A stretch of 64,000 nucleotides of DNA from Mucilaginibacter rubeus (GCF_003286415.2 NZ_CP043450.1:2232001-2296000), one strand, 5' to 3'; numbered from the stretch's first letter, positions 8,261 through 17,866 are shown. The notes: generated by a model from the letters alone, not told the origin. A program made the numbers and translations.

Positions 8261-9892
8261 TTAATAGCCGGGGTTTTGTGTTAACTGAGCATCCTTATTC
8301 AGGTCAATCTCTGATTGAGGTATCGGTAACAACAAATACTTATCAGATATGCTGGTGATCTTTTGCCCGCGGTTTTTAACCCTGTCAACCAGTGTTTTGG
8401 TGCGCATCAGGGTCATGCGGCGATTCTCTTCGGCAATCAATTCGCGTACGCGCTCATCCAATATAAAATCCATTGTAATTTGTCCTGAATTAACTAAAGG
8501 GGCATGAGCCCTGTCGCGCAGTACGTTTATACTTGTGGCGGCACCGGCTGTGTTGCCCTGTTTAAATTGCGCTTCGGCTTTAAGTAAATAGGTTTCACCC
8601 AGGCGCATGATGATCATATCCTTGATCATGCTGCTGCCAAACTCATCGTTAGGGTCAAACTGGTCCCACTTGTTTGTTTTGGGTACAATGTTACGGTTGG
8701 TGTCAATACCCGGCCCCGTAACCAATTTGCCGTAAAGGGAGCTTGACGGATCATTATAATAATATTTGCGACGCAGGTTGTATTGCGAGTTGCGCATGTC
8801 ATTCTTATCATACAGGTTAAGCACAAAGTATGTTAAAGCCATCCGACTGATACCACGGCCGCCCAAGCTATCGCCTATGATCATACCCGGCGTGTTGTAG
8901 TAGCGGCTACCCCAGGCCCTGCGGTGTTGTGAACCGGTAAAGTGATATCCCGGAAACTTGCTGTCAATATCCGGGCCTGCACCGTTAGGTACCGATGCCG
9001 GGTTTTCTGTTTCCTGCACCCAGATGGCTTCGGTATTGCCCTGGTTACGACGCTGGTTACCAAAAATGAACATATCGGCGAAGGCGTCGCCGGGTTGGTT
9101 GGCATGTACGCCGTAACGGTTCCTGATCAAGCTAAAAAAGCCGCTGTTAATCACGGAGTTACACTCGGTTTCAGCGTCAGGGTTTTTGCCCATCCTCAGG
9201 TAAACCTCTGCCAATAATTGAGAAGCCATAGCGGTGTGTGGTGTTGAGGCTACTGCTAATTGATCAACCGTTGGCGCGTTTTGTTTAGCAAAAGTAAGGT
9301 CCTGTACAATGAGCTTGTTTACATCATCAAGCGGTGCGCGTACAAAATCAGTTTTAGGCGCGGTAAGCGGCGTGGTAATAATAGGCACGCCGCCAAATAA
9401 GGTAGCCAGGTAATTATAGGCTAATCCTCTGTAAAATAAGGCCTGTCCCTTAATACGATTTTTAAAGCCGGTTGATAGGGTTAACTCTGGTTGATCAATA
9501 TTGGTTACCACATTATTGGCGTTGTTAATGAGCAGGTAGCACCATCTCCAAACAAAATCTATCGATACATCCCTTGAGGTAAGTTTTTCATAGTTTGTGT
9601 AGGGTATGGCCATAGGGTCCAGATCATCGATGGCTTTGTTATAGGCCACATCGGTGCCCATTTGCCATACGCACAGAAAGCCCTGGTTACCATTCTGGTT
9701 TTCGTTTTGATTGTTCCAGAGGTTGTAAGTGTATTGTAAACCTACTATACCCGCTTCAAAGGCAAGTGAATCTTTGAGCGCCGCAGGGGTAAATTTGGAG
9801 TAAACGGTCTCCTTCAAAAAGTCCTTTTTACAGGAGTTGAGCATCGCACCTATGGCGAGCAGCACCGTTAGCAGTTTGATATATGTTTTCAT
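8261..9892 (-). CDS. SusD/RagB family nutrient-binding lipoprotein
   Basis: 543-residue outer-membrane lipoprotein with signal ending in AMLNSC (lipidated Cys21). The SusD fold is shown by the N-terminal TPR-like region, with FKNRIKGQALFYRGLAYNYL at residues ~142-161. The C-terminal stretch LRDRAHAP...ILDERVRELIAEE, about residues 460-490, is the family hallmark. It binds oligosaccharide at the cell surface and forms the lid of the SusC channel. It lies 5 bp downstream of the SusC gene in the same operon. The substrate is probably a GlcNAc-containing glycan, judged from the neighbouring nag genes and GH20. Confidence 0.96.
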   Translation of the reverse strand: MKTYIKLLTVLLAIGAMLNSCKKDFLKETVYSKFTPAALKDSLAFEAGIVGLQYTYNLWNNQNENQNGNQGFLCVWQMGTDVAYNKAIDDLDPMAIPYTNYEKLTSRDVSIDFVWRWCYLLINNANNVVTNIDQPELTLSTGFKNRIKGQALFYRGLAYNYLATLFGGVPIITTPLTAPKTDFVRAPLDDVNKLIVQDLTFAKQNAPTVDQLAVASTPHTAMASQLLAEVYLRMGKNPDAETECNSVINSGFFSLIRNRYGVHANQPGDAFADMFIFGNQRRNQGNTEAIWVQETENPASVPNGAGPDIDSKFPGYHFTGSQHRRAWGSRYYNTPGMIIGDSLGGRGISRMALTYFVLNLYDKNDMRNSQYNLRRKYYYNDPSSSLYGKLVTGPGIDTNRNIVPKTNKWDQFDPNDEFGSSMIKDMIIMRLGETYLLKAEAQFKQGNTAGAATSINVLRDRAHAPLVNSGQITMDFILDERVRELIAEENRRMTLMRTKTLVDRVKNRGQKITSISDKYLLLPIPQSEIDLNKDAQLTQNPGY

Positions 9893-9897
9893 AATGC

Positions 9898-12800
9898 TTA
9901 TTTCAATGTGATGTTTGCGCCAATAATAAATGTCCGTACCAAAGGATAATTGCCTCCGGTGTCGCCGGTTGCGGCGTAGTTAGCTTCGGGATCCCATCCA
10001 AACCAATTGGTAAAAGTTGCCAGGTTACGGCCGGTTACATACAAAGTAAGGGCGCTGAGCTTGAGCTTATCGGCCAATGAATTAGGCATGGTATAGCTAA
10101 AAGTAGCATCTTTAATACGGGTAAAGTTTGCCTTTTGCGGATAGCCGTAGTTAAGGTAATTTACATAGTTGATGGACGGACGGACATCGCTTTGGTTAGT
10201 TGGTGTCCAGTAGCCCAGGCCACTCACAACGTTTTGCCTGCCACCATAGTCAACAAAATTAGTTAGCTGGTTATATTTGGTAACGCCCTGTACGGTTTGG
10301 ATGAACACACTCAGGTGAAAGTTTTTATAATGCCACGCGCTGGTAACACCGCCTGTCCATTTAGGTGTTGATTGGCCGAGGATAGTCTGGTCTTTACCAT
10401 CAGATGTAATAACGCCGTTATGATCCAGATCGGCAAATTTCAAATCGCCGGGGATGGCGCCAGGATCTTGTTTAGATGGATCTTCGCCAACCTTCCATAC
10501 GCCAACCTGCTTGTAGTCATAAATAACATAAATAGGTTTGCCAATAAAGAGGCGGTTGCCGATATCGTCTTTTTTGTCGCCATACAAGTCGAGAATCTTG
10601 TTGTTGTTGGCCGCGAAGTTGAAGTTGGTTTCCCATCTGAAATCACCGCTGATGATGTTTTGGGTGCGTAAAGTAACCTCAATACCTTTGTTGCCAACTT
10701 TACCCACGTTGGATACAATGTTGAGATAGCCCGTTGCGGCAGGTAGCTGGCGGTAAAGCACCAGGTTTTTTGTGGTGGTTTTGTACCCTTCGATAGTACC
10801 ACTAACGCGACCTTTAAATAAGCTGAAATCGATACCTATATTAGCGCCATAAGTGCTTTCCCATTTCAGGTCGCTGTTGCCCAATATATCGGCAACAATA
10901 CCAGTTGTAGGTTTGCCACCTGACGGAATGCTGGTGGTTGAAAACGTAGTAACTGTTGAGTTAGGTACCACCGCCGATTGGTTGCCTGATAAACCATATG
11001 AACCACGTAGTTTAAGGTTGTCAATAAACTCAGCCTTTTTCATGAACGATTCATTACTCATGTTCCAGGCCACAGCAACCGATGGAAATGTACCGTATTT
11101 ATTGGTGTTACTGCCAAATGCCGAGTAACCGTCTCGACGGGCTGTGGCTGTTATCAGGTAACGGCTATCATAGCTGTAATTGATCCTCGCCATTTGCGAT
11201 ACAATGGTAGTTTTAATGTACGATGAAGACGCCGAGAACGTAGAAGCGCCTTGTAATGCATTAAACTGCAGCGCATCGTTAATAAAGCCTGATGCATTGA
11301 TGGTTGATGAATACTCACGGTTCTGCTGGGCGCTATAAAGACCGGTAAAGTCAATATGGTGCTTATTCCAGTTCTTTTCGTAGGTCAGAATGTTTTCAAC
11401 CACCCAGTTGTTCCGTTCGCCATTGCTTACCGTTGCCGAGCCATTGGTAATATCTCCGGCCAATCTTCCCTGGTAGTATTGATACAGGGTAGGGAGGTAG
11501 TTGTAACTGGCATTAACACGGTATTTTAGCCCAGCGAATGGTTTTACTTCAGCATAAACGTTGGTTATGAAGTTCTCGCGCCTGTCGTTCCTTGTTGTTG
11601 TAAGGCCGAGCATAGGGCTTTGAAAAGCCAGATCGCCCGACATGGGGAAAATTGTATAATTGCCATCCGGGTCTTTAAACCTACCATAAGGACTCATTTG
11701 CATAGCCTGCTGCAGGTTTACGCGACCGCCGTCAAAGTTATTGAGTGTCATGTACAGGTTAGCGCCAACAGTTAAAAAGCTGGCCAATGTAGCATCAATG
11801 TTTGAGCGGATGCTCCCGCGTTTGTTTTGGAAACCTTTGAGCAAGCCTTTTTCGCTGAAGTAATCGCCCGATACAAAGTATCTTACATCCTTGCCGCCAC
11901 CTGTAATGCTCAGGTTATGGTCCTGAATAAAGCCCTGTTGTGAAATTTCCTTTAGCCAGTCGGTAGTTTTCCCGGCAGCATAATTTTCCTGCTCATATTG
12001 GTTCGGAACGGGGAAATTATTGTCTACACCGGCTTCCAGTTTATAGTCGGCATATTTCTGCACATACTCCGCCGGGCCCATAGGTTTCACCTTATGTGCA
12101 AAATATTCCGGCCCCGCATAGTTACTGAAAGAGATTGACGCTTTACCTGCTTTACCATGTTTGGTAGTGATCAGTAAAACACCGTTGGCACCACGTGTAC
12201 CATAAATGGCAGTGGCCGATACATCTTTTAATATATCTATTGAAGCAATGTCATTGGTGTTGATGTCATTTAAGGAAAGACTTTGAAATGGCGTTCCGTC
12301 AATAACAATCAACGGATCAGAGCTTCCCGTGATGGTGTTAACGCCACGCACCACAATGCTGGGACTTTCCCCCGGGGCATTTGTACCTGTGGTGATGTTA
12401 ACGCCAGCAACGGTACCTTCCATTGCCTGTAACACGTTTGGTGCCGGTATTTCGGCTAAACGGGCTTTGGGAACCGATGACACCGAGCCCGTAACGTCCG
12501 ATCGTTTGGCGGTTCCATAGCCTATAACAACAACATCGGCCAGTGTTTTGTTGATGGAAGTCATCATGATCTGTATTGGTGCCGATTGATTGGCCTTAAC
12601 CTCTACAGGATGATAGTTTACTGCCGAGATTTCCAAAATAGCGCCGGCGGCTACTTCAATTTTAAAGGAGCCGTCGGGATTGGCAACCGTTCCTTTGGTT
12701 GTGTTTTTAATTTTGATGGTAGCGCCACTTACGCCCTGAAGCGTTAGGCTGTCAATTATCCGGCCGCTAACCAGGTAGTTTTGCGCGCTTGCCCGGTAGC

Positions 12801-12921
12801 TTCCTATAATAAACAGAAAAAGCACGGCAAACTTCAATGTCATCTTACCCCAACACCGGGATAGGGTGTATCCGTCTAAGGCAAAAGCATGCATGTTGAT
12901 AGGTGGTCGTAGTTTCATCAT
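9898..12921 (-). CDS. SusC/RagA TonB-linked outer-membrane transporter
   Basis: 1007 residues. Signal sequence within residues 27-47 (MTLKFAVLFLFI...ASAQ) after a 26-residue N-terminal extension that is common in this family. A carboxypeptidase-regulatory-like beta domain follows (~50-120), then the SusC signature DVVVIGYGTAKRSDVTGSV and the plug. The rest is a 22-strand barrel. It imports glycans with SusD using TonB energy. The internal Met27 is an alternative start that would leave a cleaner signal peptide. The promoter about 100 bp upstream carries a LacI-type operator, so the susCD operon is expected to be derepressed with the nag genes. Confidence 0.96.
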   Translation of the reverse strand: MMKLRPPINMHAFALDGYTLSRCWGKMTLKFAVLFLFIIGSYRASAQNYLVSGRIIDSLTLQGVSGATIKIKNTTKGTVANPDGSFKIEVAAGAILEISAVNYHPVEVKANQSAPIQIMMTSINKTLADVVVIGYGTAKRSDVTGSVSSVPKARLAEIPAPNVLQAMEGTVAGVNITTGTNAPGESPSIVVRGVNTITGSSDPLIVIDGTPFQSLSLNDINTNDIASIDILKDVSATAIYGTRGANGVLLITTKHGKAGKASISFSNYAGPEYFAHKVKPMGPAEYVQKYADYKLEAGVDNNFPVPNQYEQENYAAGKTTDWLKEISQQGFIQDHNLSITGGGKDVRYFVSGDYFSEKGLLKGFQNKRGSIRSNIDATLASFLTVGANLYMTLNNFDGGRVNLQQAMQMSPYGRFKDPDGNYTIFPMSGDLAFQSPMLGLTTTRNDRRENFITNVYAEVKPFAGLKYRVNASYNYLPTLYQYYQGRLAGDITNGSATVSNGERNNWVVENILTYEKNWNKHHIDFTGLYSAQQNREYSSTINASGFINDALQFNALQGASTFSASSSYIKTTIVSQMARINYSYDSRYLITATARRDGYSAFGSNTNKYGTFPSVAVAWNMSNESFMKKAEFIDNLKLRGSYGLSGNQSAVVPNSTVTTFSTTSIPSGGKPTTGIVADILGNSDLKWESTYGANIGIDFSLFKGRVSGTIEGYKTTTKNLVLYRQLPAATGYLNIVSNVGKVGNKGIEVTLRTQNIISGDFRWETNFNFAANNNKILDLYGDKKDDIGNRLFIGKPIYVIYDYKQVGVWKVGEDPSKQDPGAIPGDLKFADLDHNGVITSDGKDQTILGQSTPKWTGGVTSAWHYKNFHLSVFIQTVQGVTKYNQLTNFVDYGGRQNVVSGLGYWTPTNQSDVRPSINYVNYLNYGYPQKANFTRIKDATFSYTMPNSLADKLKLSALTLYVTGRNLATFTNWFGWDPEANYAATGDTGGNYPLVRTFIIGANITLK

Positions 12922-13003
12922 AGCTCTAATTGTTTGGTTTTAATAAATGTTAATTCATTGATCTGTGATTAAAAATGGTAGAAACTGGCAGAAGAATTAT
13001 TGT

Positions 13004-13062
13004 TACGTTAACGGTAACAATATAAACGTGTACGTACACGTAAACAAATTTATTTGTTTTTA
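13004..13062 (-). promoter_or_regulatory. susC promoter with LacI-type operator 2
   Basis: The operator core CGTGTACGTACACG is at 13027-13040. Reading the minus strand, a TTTG (-33) is followed by exactly 20 nt that contain the whole operator and then TATATTG (-7, TAnnTTTG-like). Placement between the two promoter boxes is a direct steric repression layout. Confidence 0.82.
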
Positions 13063-13208
13063 ATAATTTTCCAAACGTTTTGGGAATTTATTTATCGATT
13101 AGGGCTAAAAAGGTTTAAAAAAGCGGGAAAAGCAGGTTTTTAGGTCTATAAAGACCATAAAATCAGGATAATTAGGAGGATGAAAATAGAGGAGGAGCTT
13201 AAAGAACT

Positions 13209-13820
13209 TTAGGAGAAATGTATCTGCCTGAAAAATTCAGGGCGATGGAAATCGGGAGAGGGGGTATCAATGTAAACCCACGAAAAATAATGAGGTTGAG
13301 GGAGCATATCGCCGCATTGGGTGAAATTGGCTTCGCAGGTTATGTTTTGAAGAGAGGATATATTGCTAAATAGCAACGCGTTAAGGGGGATATAAACATT
13401 GATTTTCCAATTGATTAACCCGGTGTTATTTTGGTTGCTGATAGAAACCTGTAGGTTTTGTTCTATTTTGTGCAGTATCAAAGCAGGTAAAAACTTTCGT
13501 TGAAACCTATCCGGACCGTAAGCCGCTTTTATTGAACCAAGACAGTTAAACTCAAAATTATAATAGTTTATATCGCCGGGGAATCGGAAAAAAAACTCTA
13601 CGCAATTGTCAAAGTGAACGTCATCGTTGAAACTTCTTTTTTTAGAATGCAGAAATTTATCCCAGACATCAAAAGCTAACCATATACCATTGCTATCATG
13701 GGCGATGCCAATTTGGGATTCCTGTTGTAAGGATGTATTCCATAAAGCATGTTGCAGGCTCAGCGCAGCCATATCGCTGCCTGCGGCAGAAAACGGAATA
13801 ACTGTTTCTGTAGAGATCAT
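13209..13820 (-). CDS. CBM9-like carbohydrate-binding protein
   Basis: 203 residues with no signal peptide. The pattern IGIAHDSNGIWLAFDVWDK, DNCVEFFFRFPGD, YYNFEFNCLGSIKAAYG and a terminal HRPEFFRQIHF is typical of DOMON-like carbohydrate-binding family 9 domains, which often stand alone in Bacteroidota. It is the last gene of a presumed nagA-nagB-cbm9 operon, 35 bp after nagB. Its role is unproven. Lack of a secretion signal suggests either a cytoplasmic sugar-binding role or a missed upstream start. Confidence 0.8.
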   Translation of the reverse strand: MISTETVIPFSAAGSDMAALSLQHALWNTSLQQESQIGIAHDSNGIWLAFDVWDKFLHSKKRSFNDDVHFDNCVEFFFRFPGDINYYNFEFNCLGSIKAAYGPDRFQRKFLPALILHKIEQNLQVSISNQNNTGLINWKINVYIPLNALLFSNISSLQNITCEANFTQCGDMLPQPHYFSWVYIDTPSPDFHRPEFFRQIHFS

Positions 13821-13855
13821 GATTTATGGTACAATCAGGGCTTTGAAATGATAGC

Positions 13856-14611
13856 TTATAATAGCGAGGCACTTTGAGTATAAAGGTACAAGGTAGCGTT
13901 ATGGTGTTCACGCAGAATGGTTGACGGAAATTCAACTGATACCGGCTCATTCAGTGTTTTCCGTACCGCATCGGCTTTATTGATCCCCGGTACCATACAA
14001 AATATATACTTAGCTGCTACTAAGACCGGTATGGTAAGGGTTAATGCTTTTACCGGTACATCTTCAAGTTGTTTAAAACAACCATCATTAACCTGCTGCT
14101 GGCGGCAAACCGGGTCGAGTGTTACGATCTTGATAATCTCGGGGTCATTAAAATCGGCTTGGAAGGGCTCATTAAAGGCAAGATGCGTGTTTTCGCCTAT
14201 CCCCATAAAAACAATATCAGGCGGGTTTTGATTAAGCAGGCGGGCGTAACGTTTACGTTCCGTATTTATATCCGTTGTATTGCCATTTATGTAATTTATG
14301 CTCCGGAAATTGGCGTGACCAAATATGGCTTCTTTTAAAAAGTTCCCAAAGCTTTGAGGCGCATCTGCAGGTAAACCCAGGTACTCGTCCATGTGAAAAG
14401 CGTTAATCCTTTCCCATTCAACGGAATCATCATTTTTCAGGCTCTCTAAAAAAGCTGACTGTGAGGGGGCCGCCGCGAAAATGATGTTGATATGCTCTTT
14501 TTCGCTCAGTAATTTATTTATCGTTACTGCGGCATCGGCGGCAGCTTTCGCGCCGAGCGCTTGCCTGTCGGCCAGGATGATTACGTTTAGGTTTTCGTAT
14601 GTCGTTTTCAT
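13856..14611 (-). CDS. nagB: Glucosamine-6-phosphate deaminase
   Basis: 251 residues. Converts glucosamine-6-phosphate to fructose-6-phosphate and ammonia, the last step of GlcNAc catabolism. The signature FHMDEYLGL (Asp75, Glu76) and the catalytic loop GIGENTHLAFNEP are visible. His143 and Glu148 match the canonical numbering; position 141 is Asn rather than the Asp of the E. coli enzyme, as in other Asn-type NagB loops. The commonest GIGxNGH form has Gly where this protein has Thr142. It lies between nagA (23 bp upstream) and the CBM9 gene. A divergent paralog acting on a related sugar phosphate remains possible. Confidence 0.9.
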   Translation of the reverse strand: MKTTYENLNVIILADRQALGAKAAADAAVTINKLLSEKEHINIIFAAAPSQSAFLESLKNDDSVEWERINAFHMDEYLGLPADAPQSFGNFLKEAIFGHANFRSINYINGNTTDINTERKRYARLLNQNPPDIVFMGIGENTHLAFNEPFQADFNDPEIIKIVTLDPVCRQQQVNDGCFKQLEDVPVKALTLTIPVLVAAKYIFCMVPGINKADAVRKTLNEPVSVEFPSTILREHHNATLYLYTQSASLL

Positions 14612-14634
14612 TTGATTATCAAAAAAAGCCTTTT

Positions 14635-15819
14635 TTAAGCCTTGTAAATAGTTTGTCCTTTCACAATGGTTTGCAAGACATTAAAGTCGTCGGTCATTAA
14701 TACCAGGTCTGCATCTTTGCCCACTATTAACGAACCTTTTTGCTGATCAACGCCCATTACCCTGGCCGGGTTAATCGTCATCATTTTTATCGCTTCCCCC
14801 AGTGGCACATCTGCCAGTTGAACCATGTTTTTAATCAACTTATCACATGTTACCACGCTGCCCGCAAACGCCGAGCGATCAGGTAGTTTAGCTACATCAT
14901 CTTCCACAATAACTTTAAAATTATCTTCCAAAGTACCGAGATAGCTTTCACCGGGAGGCAAACCGGCCGCTCGCATTGCATCGGTAATCAATGAAATATT
15001 ATCATATCCCTTCAGTTTGCAGACTAATTTGAGCAGGGCGGGGGGAAGGTGTACGCCATCAGCAATGATCTCAACCGTCATATTATCCAGAAAATACGTA
15101 GCCTCAACAGAGCCGGCATAGCGGTAAGCATCTTTACGGAACACAGTGGACATGCAGCTATAGAAATGTGTTACATGTGTAAATCCATTATCAAACGCTT
15201 CAATCACATCCTCAAAAACAGCATCGGTATGTGCTATTGCAGCTAATACGTTTTTGCTTTTCAGATATCTGCCAAAATCCATAGCTCCGGGCAGTTCGGG
15301 AGCCGCGCTCCAGCGTTTTACGAAAGGGAATCTTTCAATAATCCGGGTATATTCGGCTGGATCAGGATCTTTGATATAAAGCGGGTTTTGTGCTCCCTTT
15401 TGTTCCATAGAAACATAAGGTCCTTCTATATGAAAACCAATAAATTGAGCGCCTTTAATATTAACCAGCGATGCTGATTCATAGCATTCCAATGTCTTCT
15501 CCAAATCGGTGAAGCTCGAGCTCAGGCTGGTAGGGGTCATGGCGGTAGTCCCAAAACGCGCGTGCATTTCGGCTATCTTTAAATAAGCTTCAACGTTGTT
15601 ATCCATAAAATCAAAACCGCCTCCGCCATGCACATGGATATCAATAAAACCGGGACATAAAAGATTTCCCCCGGCGTCAATTTCATTGTCGCAGGTAAAA
15701 TCAACCGGGCCGTTTTCAATGACTTTGATCCGCCCGTTTTCGGCTATCAAGGTGCCGTTAGGGTAAATGCCGTTGGGCGTTATAATGCGTGCGTTGCTTA
15801 TTTTTAAAAAAGGTGACAT
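14635..15819 (-). CDS. nagA: N-acetylglucosamine-6-phosphate deacetylase
   Basis: Cytoplasmic amidohydrolase making glucosamine-6-phosphate for NagB. Counting from 15819, the metal/catalytic residues are His62-Val-His64 in IDIHVHGGGG, Glu132 in IEGPYVS, His197 in AHTDA, His218 in THVTHFYS and catalytic Asp280 in LITDAM. The open frame runs up to 16056, but that would put the LacI operator (15968) inside the gene. The ATG at 15819 has AAGGA 7 nt upstream and starts right at the beta-strand expected at a NagA N-terminus. The ATG at 15840 is the alternative. First gene of the nagA-nagB-cbm9 operon. Confidence 0.93.
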   Translation of the reverse strand: MSPFLKISNARIITPNGIYPNGTLIAENGRIKVIENGPVDFTCDNEIDAGGNLLCPGFIDIHVHGGGGFDFMDNNVEAYLKIAEMHARFGTTAMTPTSLSSSFTDLEKTLECYESASLVNIKGAQFIGFHIEGPYVSMEQKGAQNPLYIKDPDPAEYTRIIERFPFVKRWSAAPELPGAMDFGRYLKSKNVLAAIAHTDAVFEDVIEAFDNGFTHVTHFYSCMSTVFRKDAYRYAGSVEATYFLDNMTVEIIADGVHLPPALLKLVCKLKGYDNISLITDAMRAAGLPPGESYLGTLEDNFKVIVEDDVAKLPDRSAFAGSVVTCDKLIKNMVQLADVPLGEAIKMMTINPARVMGVDQQKGSLIVGKDADLVLMTDDFNVLQTIVKGQTIYKA

Positions 15820-15967
15820 TAGTTGGTCCTTAGTTTCCATGTGTTTAGTTTGTAACCCCGTAGCGCGAAAAATACCAGATATGCGTAACAGGGCAGTAAT
15901 ATAACGTCGGCAAGGTAGCCATATATCATCGGTAAAAATGTTTTCAGTTTTACTTTGGTTTATTTTT

Positions 15968-15981
15968 CGTGTACGTACACG
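15968..15981. promoter_or_regulatory. LacI-type operator 3 upstream of nagA
   Basis: Exact 14-bp core CGTGTACGTACACG, about 150 bp upstream of the nagA start on the minus strand. A TTG lies upstream and a TA-rich box downstream at roughly the promoter spacing seen at susC. Palindromy is only 16 bp here, unlike operators 1 and 4. Confidence 0.8.
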
Positions 15982-16211
15982 ATGCAATAATAGTGAATTT
16001 TCAATATCAAAAAAATATTTTTTAATTATCTGTGCAGATAGAGCGTAAATGCCCATGCTAATACAATAGGAGAGGCGTTTGCTTTCGTAGTAATTCAGCT
16101 GGTTTCTAAATTGATGATTATAAACTGAAATTTAATGCAGCTCAATTTGACCGCTCCAAATTTTATTTCAATTTAGGGATAATAATATTTGGAAAATTAA
16201 AACCAACAAGA

Positions 16212-16253
16212 TAATTTCGTTTTATCGTGTACGTACACGATAAAACGAAATTA
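16212..16253. promoter_or_regulatory. LacI-type operator 4 at the GH20 start (42-bp palindrome)
   Basis: Perfect 42-bp palindrome around core CGTGTACGTACACG (16226-16239). It ends only 4 bases before the ATG at 16258. Either transcription starts at or very near the ATG, or the palindrome is transcribed and forms a hairpin over the ribosome entry region. Its flanks differ in sequence from operator 1 yet are also self-complementary. Confidence 0.85.
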
Positions 16254-16257
16254 AGAT

Positions 16258-17817
16258 ATGAAAAACCCTCGGCTCAATTTCACGAAACTTACAAAGCAAT
16301 ACTTATTAGTGGTGTTATTACTTTGTTCGATTAACATTCAAAGCCATGCGCAGAATAAGTTAAAGGTGAAAGCCTTTCACGTTGATCTGCGGATCCAGGT
16401 AATGACCATGCCGGCGTTAAAACAATTAGCGCTGAAACTGCATAACCAGGGCATCAATACATTGATTATGGAGTGGGAGGGTTCATATCCTTATAGCGGG
16501 GAAGTAGTTATCTCTAATAAGTACGCTTATTCAAGGGCAGAGGTAAAAGATTTTATAAAATACTGTGGCAGTCTGCATATAGATGTTATCCCGTTACAGC
16601 AAACTTTTGGGCATGTTGAATACATCTTAAGGCATTATAAGTATGCTGCATTAAGGGAAGACGATAAGGATTTTTCGCAGGTATGCCCAAGCGAACATGA
16701 ACTGAACCGGGAGTTGTTTACCAAGCTGATTAAAGATATGATCAGCCTGCATGATTCGCCGTACGTACACATTGGTGGCGACGAAACCTTTTTATTGGGG
16801 CATTGTGAAAAATGTAAAAAGAAAGCTGCCGAAGTAGGGTTGTCACGATTATACTTTGATCATATCAAACTCATATGCGATATTGTTAGCGGGTTGGGCA
16901 AGAAACCGGTAGTATGGGCAGATATCGCCCTGAAATACCCGGACTATATTCACTTGTTGCCTAAAGAAACAGTTTTTGTTGACTGGAATTATGGCTGGAA
17001 CCCAAATCTTTTTGGCAACCGTGATAAGCTGCTGGCCAGTGGCTATGAAGTATGGGGTGCGCCATCTATTCGCAGCGAGCCCGATAATTTTTATATTGAA
17101 AAGTGGTGGAATCATTTCGAGAATATCCACAATTTTATACCGCAGATCAAAGCTTTACATTATCAGGGCGTGGTGATGACTTCCTGGTCAACCTCGGGAG
17201 CTTACTCAACGGTATTTGACTCTAATGATGATCCGGTGGCTTTATATCCCATCCGTCGTGTTTATCCCTTATCAGCATTTAATCTACTCATTACAGCCTA
17301 CACTGAGGCGGTTAAAAGTAATCAGCCATTGGATATATCCGCTTTTATCCGTGGTTACTGCAAAACCAATTATGGCTTTAGTCTGACGGATGCAGAACTG
17401 TTCAGAACAGCCCTGTTTACGGCTCCTTATCCTGTTGCGTTTGGTAAGGTAAAAGGGAAAACAGATTTATCGCTTGATAATTTAGTTGACAGTACGCGTT
17501 CCGCGTTAAATACCTTGAATAAACTGAAGCCACAGAAAAACCAGCAGGAGTTTGAGCATTACCGTTTAATGGCCGAAATCAGGTTGTTTTACCTAAACAC
17601 GCTACGGTTGGAAGCCGCTATGAACAGCGACGAATTTAACGAAAGCGTAAAAGGGAAATACCGTGCCACTGCAGTTGCATTGAAGGATCAATCCGTTAAA
17701 CTTGATGAAAAATTTAACCGGCTTAACGGCGGGTTTTTAAAGGCAGGCGAACTTGCTGATGAAAAGGCGCTTCGCAACGCCAAGCTTAATGAACTTTTCG
17801 ATAAGCTTGTGAAATAG
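16258..17817 (+). CDS. Glycoside hydrolase family 20 hexosaminidase (HexD-like)
   Basis: 519 residues with a signal peptide (cleaved after ...IQSHAQ, about residue 32), so periplasmic or surface. The (beta/alpha)8 catalytic domain spans residues ~36-360 with the GH20 pair Asp175-Glu176 in YVHIGGDETFLLGHC, and substrate-site residues WADIALK, VDWNYGW and MTSWS. No separate GH20b N-terminal domain is present; the layout and the GDET...LGHC motif resemble HexD-type hexosaminidases. It releases terminal GlcNAc/GalNAc. The LacI-type operator abuts its start. It is divergent from nagA and ends at a terminator. Confidence 0.9.
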   Translation: MKNPRLNFTKLTKQYLLVVLLLCSINIQSHAQNKLKVKAFHVDLRIQVMTMPALKQLALKLHNQGINTLIMEWEGSYPYSGEVVISNKYAYSRAEVKDFIKYCGSLHIDVIPLQQTFGHVEYILRHYKYAALREDDKDFSQVCPSEHELNRELFTKLIKDMISLHDSPYVHIGGDETFLLGHCEKCKKKAAEVGLSRLYFDHIKLICDIVSGLGKKPVVWADIALKYPDYIHLLPKETVFVDWNYGWNPNLFGNRDKLLASGYEVWGAPSIRSEPDNFYIEKWWNHFENIHNFIPQIKALHYQGVVMTSWSTSGAYSTVFDSNDDPVALYPIRRVYPLSAFNLLITAYTEAVKSNQPLDISAFIRGYCKTNYGFSLTDAELFRTALFTAPYPVAFGKVKGKTDLSLDNLVDSTRSALNTLNKLKPQKNQQEFEHYRLMAEIRLFYLNTLRLEAAMNSDEFNESVKGKYRATAVALKDQSVKLDEKFNRLNGGFLKAGELADEKALRNAKLNELFDKLVK

Positions 17818-17830
17818 ATTTGGAACGAAG

Positions 17831-17866
17831 AAACACTTCTGAAAACATTTTCAGAGGTGTTTTATT
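17831..17866 (+). terminator. Terminator of the GH20 gene
   Basis: 15-bp stem AAACACTTCTGAAAA / TTTTCAGAGGTGTTT with one G-T wobble and a short loop, followed by TTTATTT. It lies 13 bp after the GH20 stop. Confidence 0.85.

Noticed and set aside
15841..16056. N-terminal extension of nagA in the open frame
   Set aside because: It would contain the LacI operator, its sequence is not NagA-like, and a better start with a ribosome site lies at 15819.
16758..16771. CGTACGTACAC near-match to the LacI operator inside the GH20 gene
   Set aside because: It lacks the left half of the core and lies in conserved coding sequence just upstream of the HIGGDE motif, so it is explained by codons.
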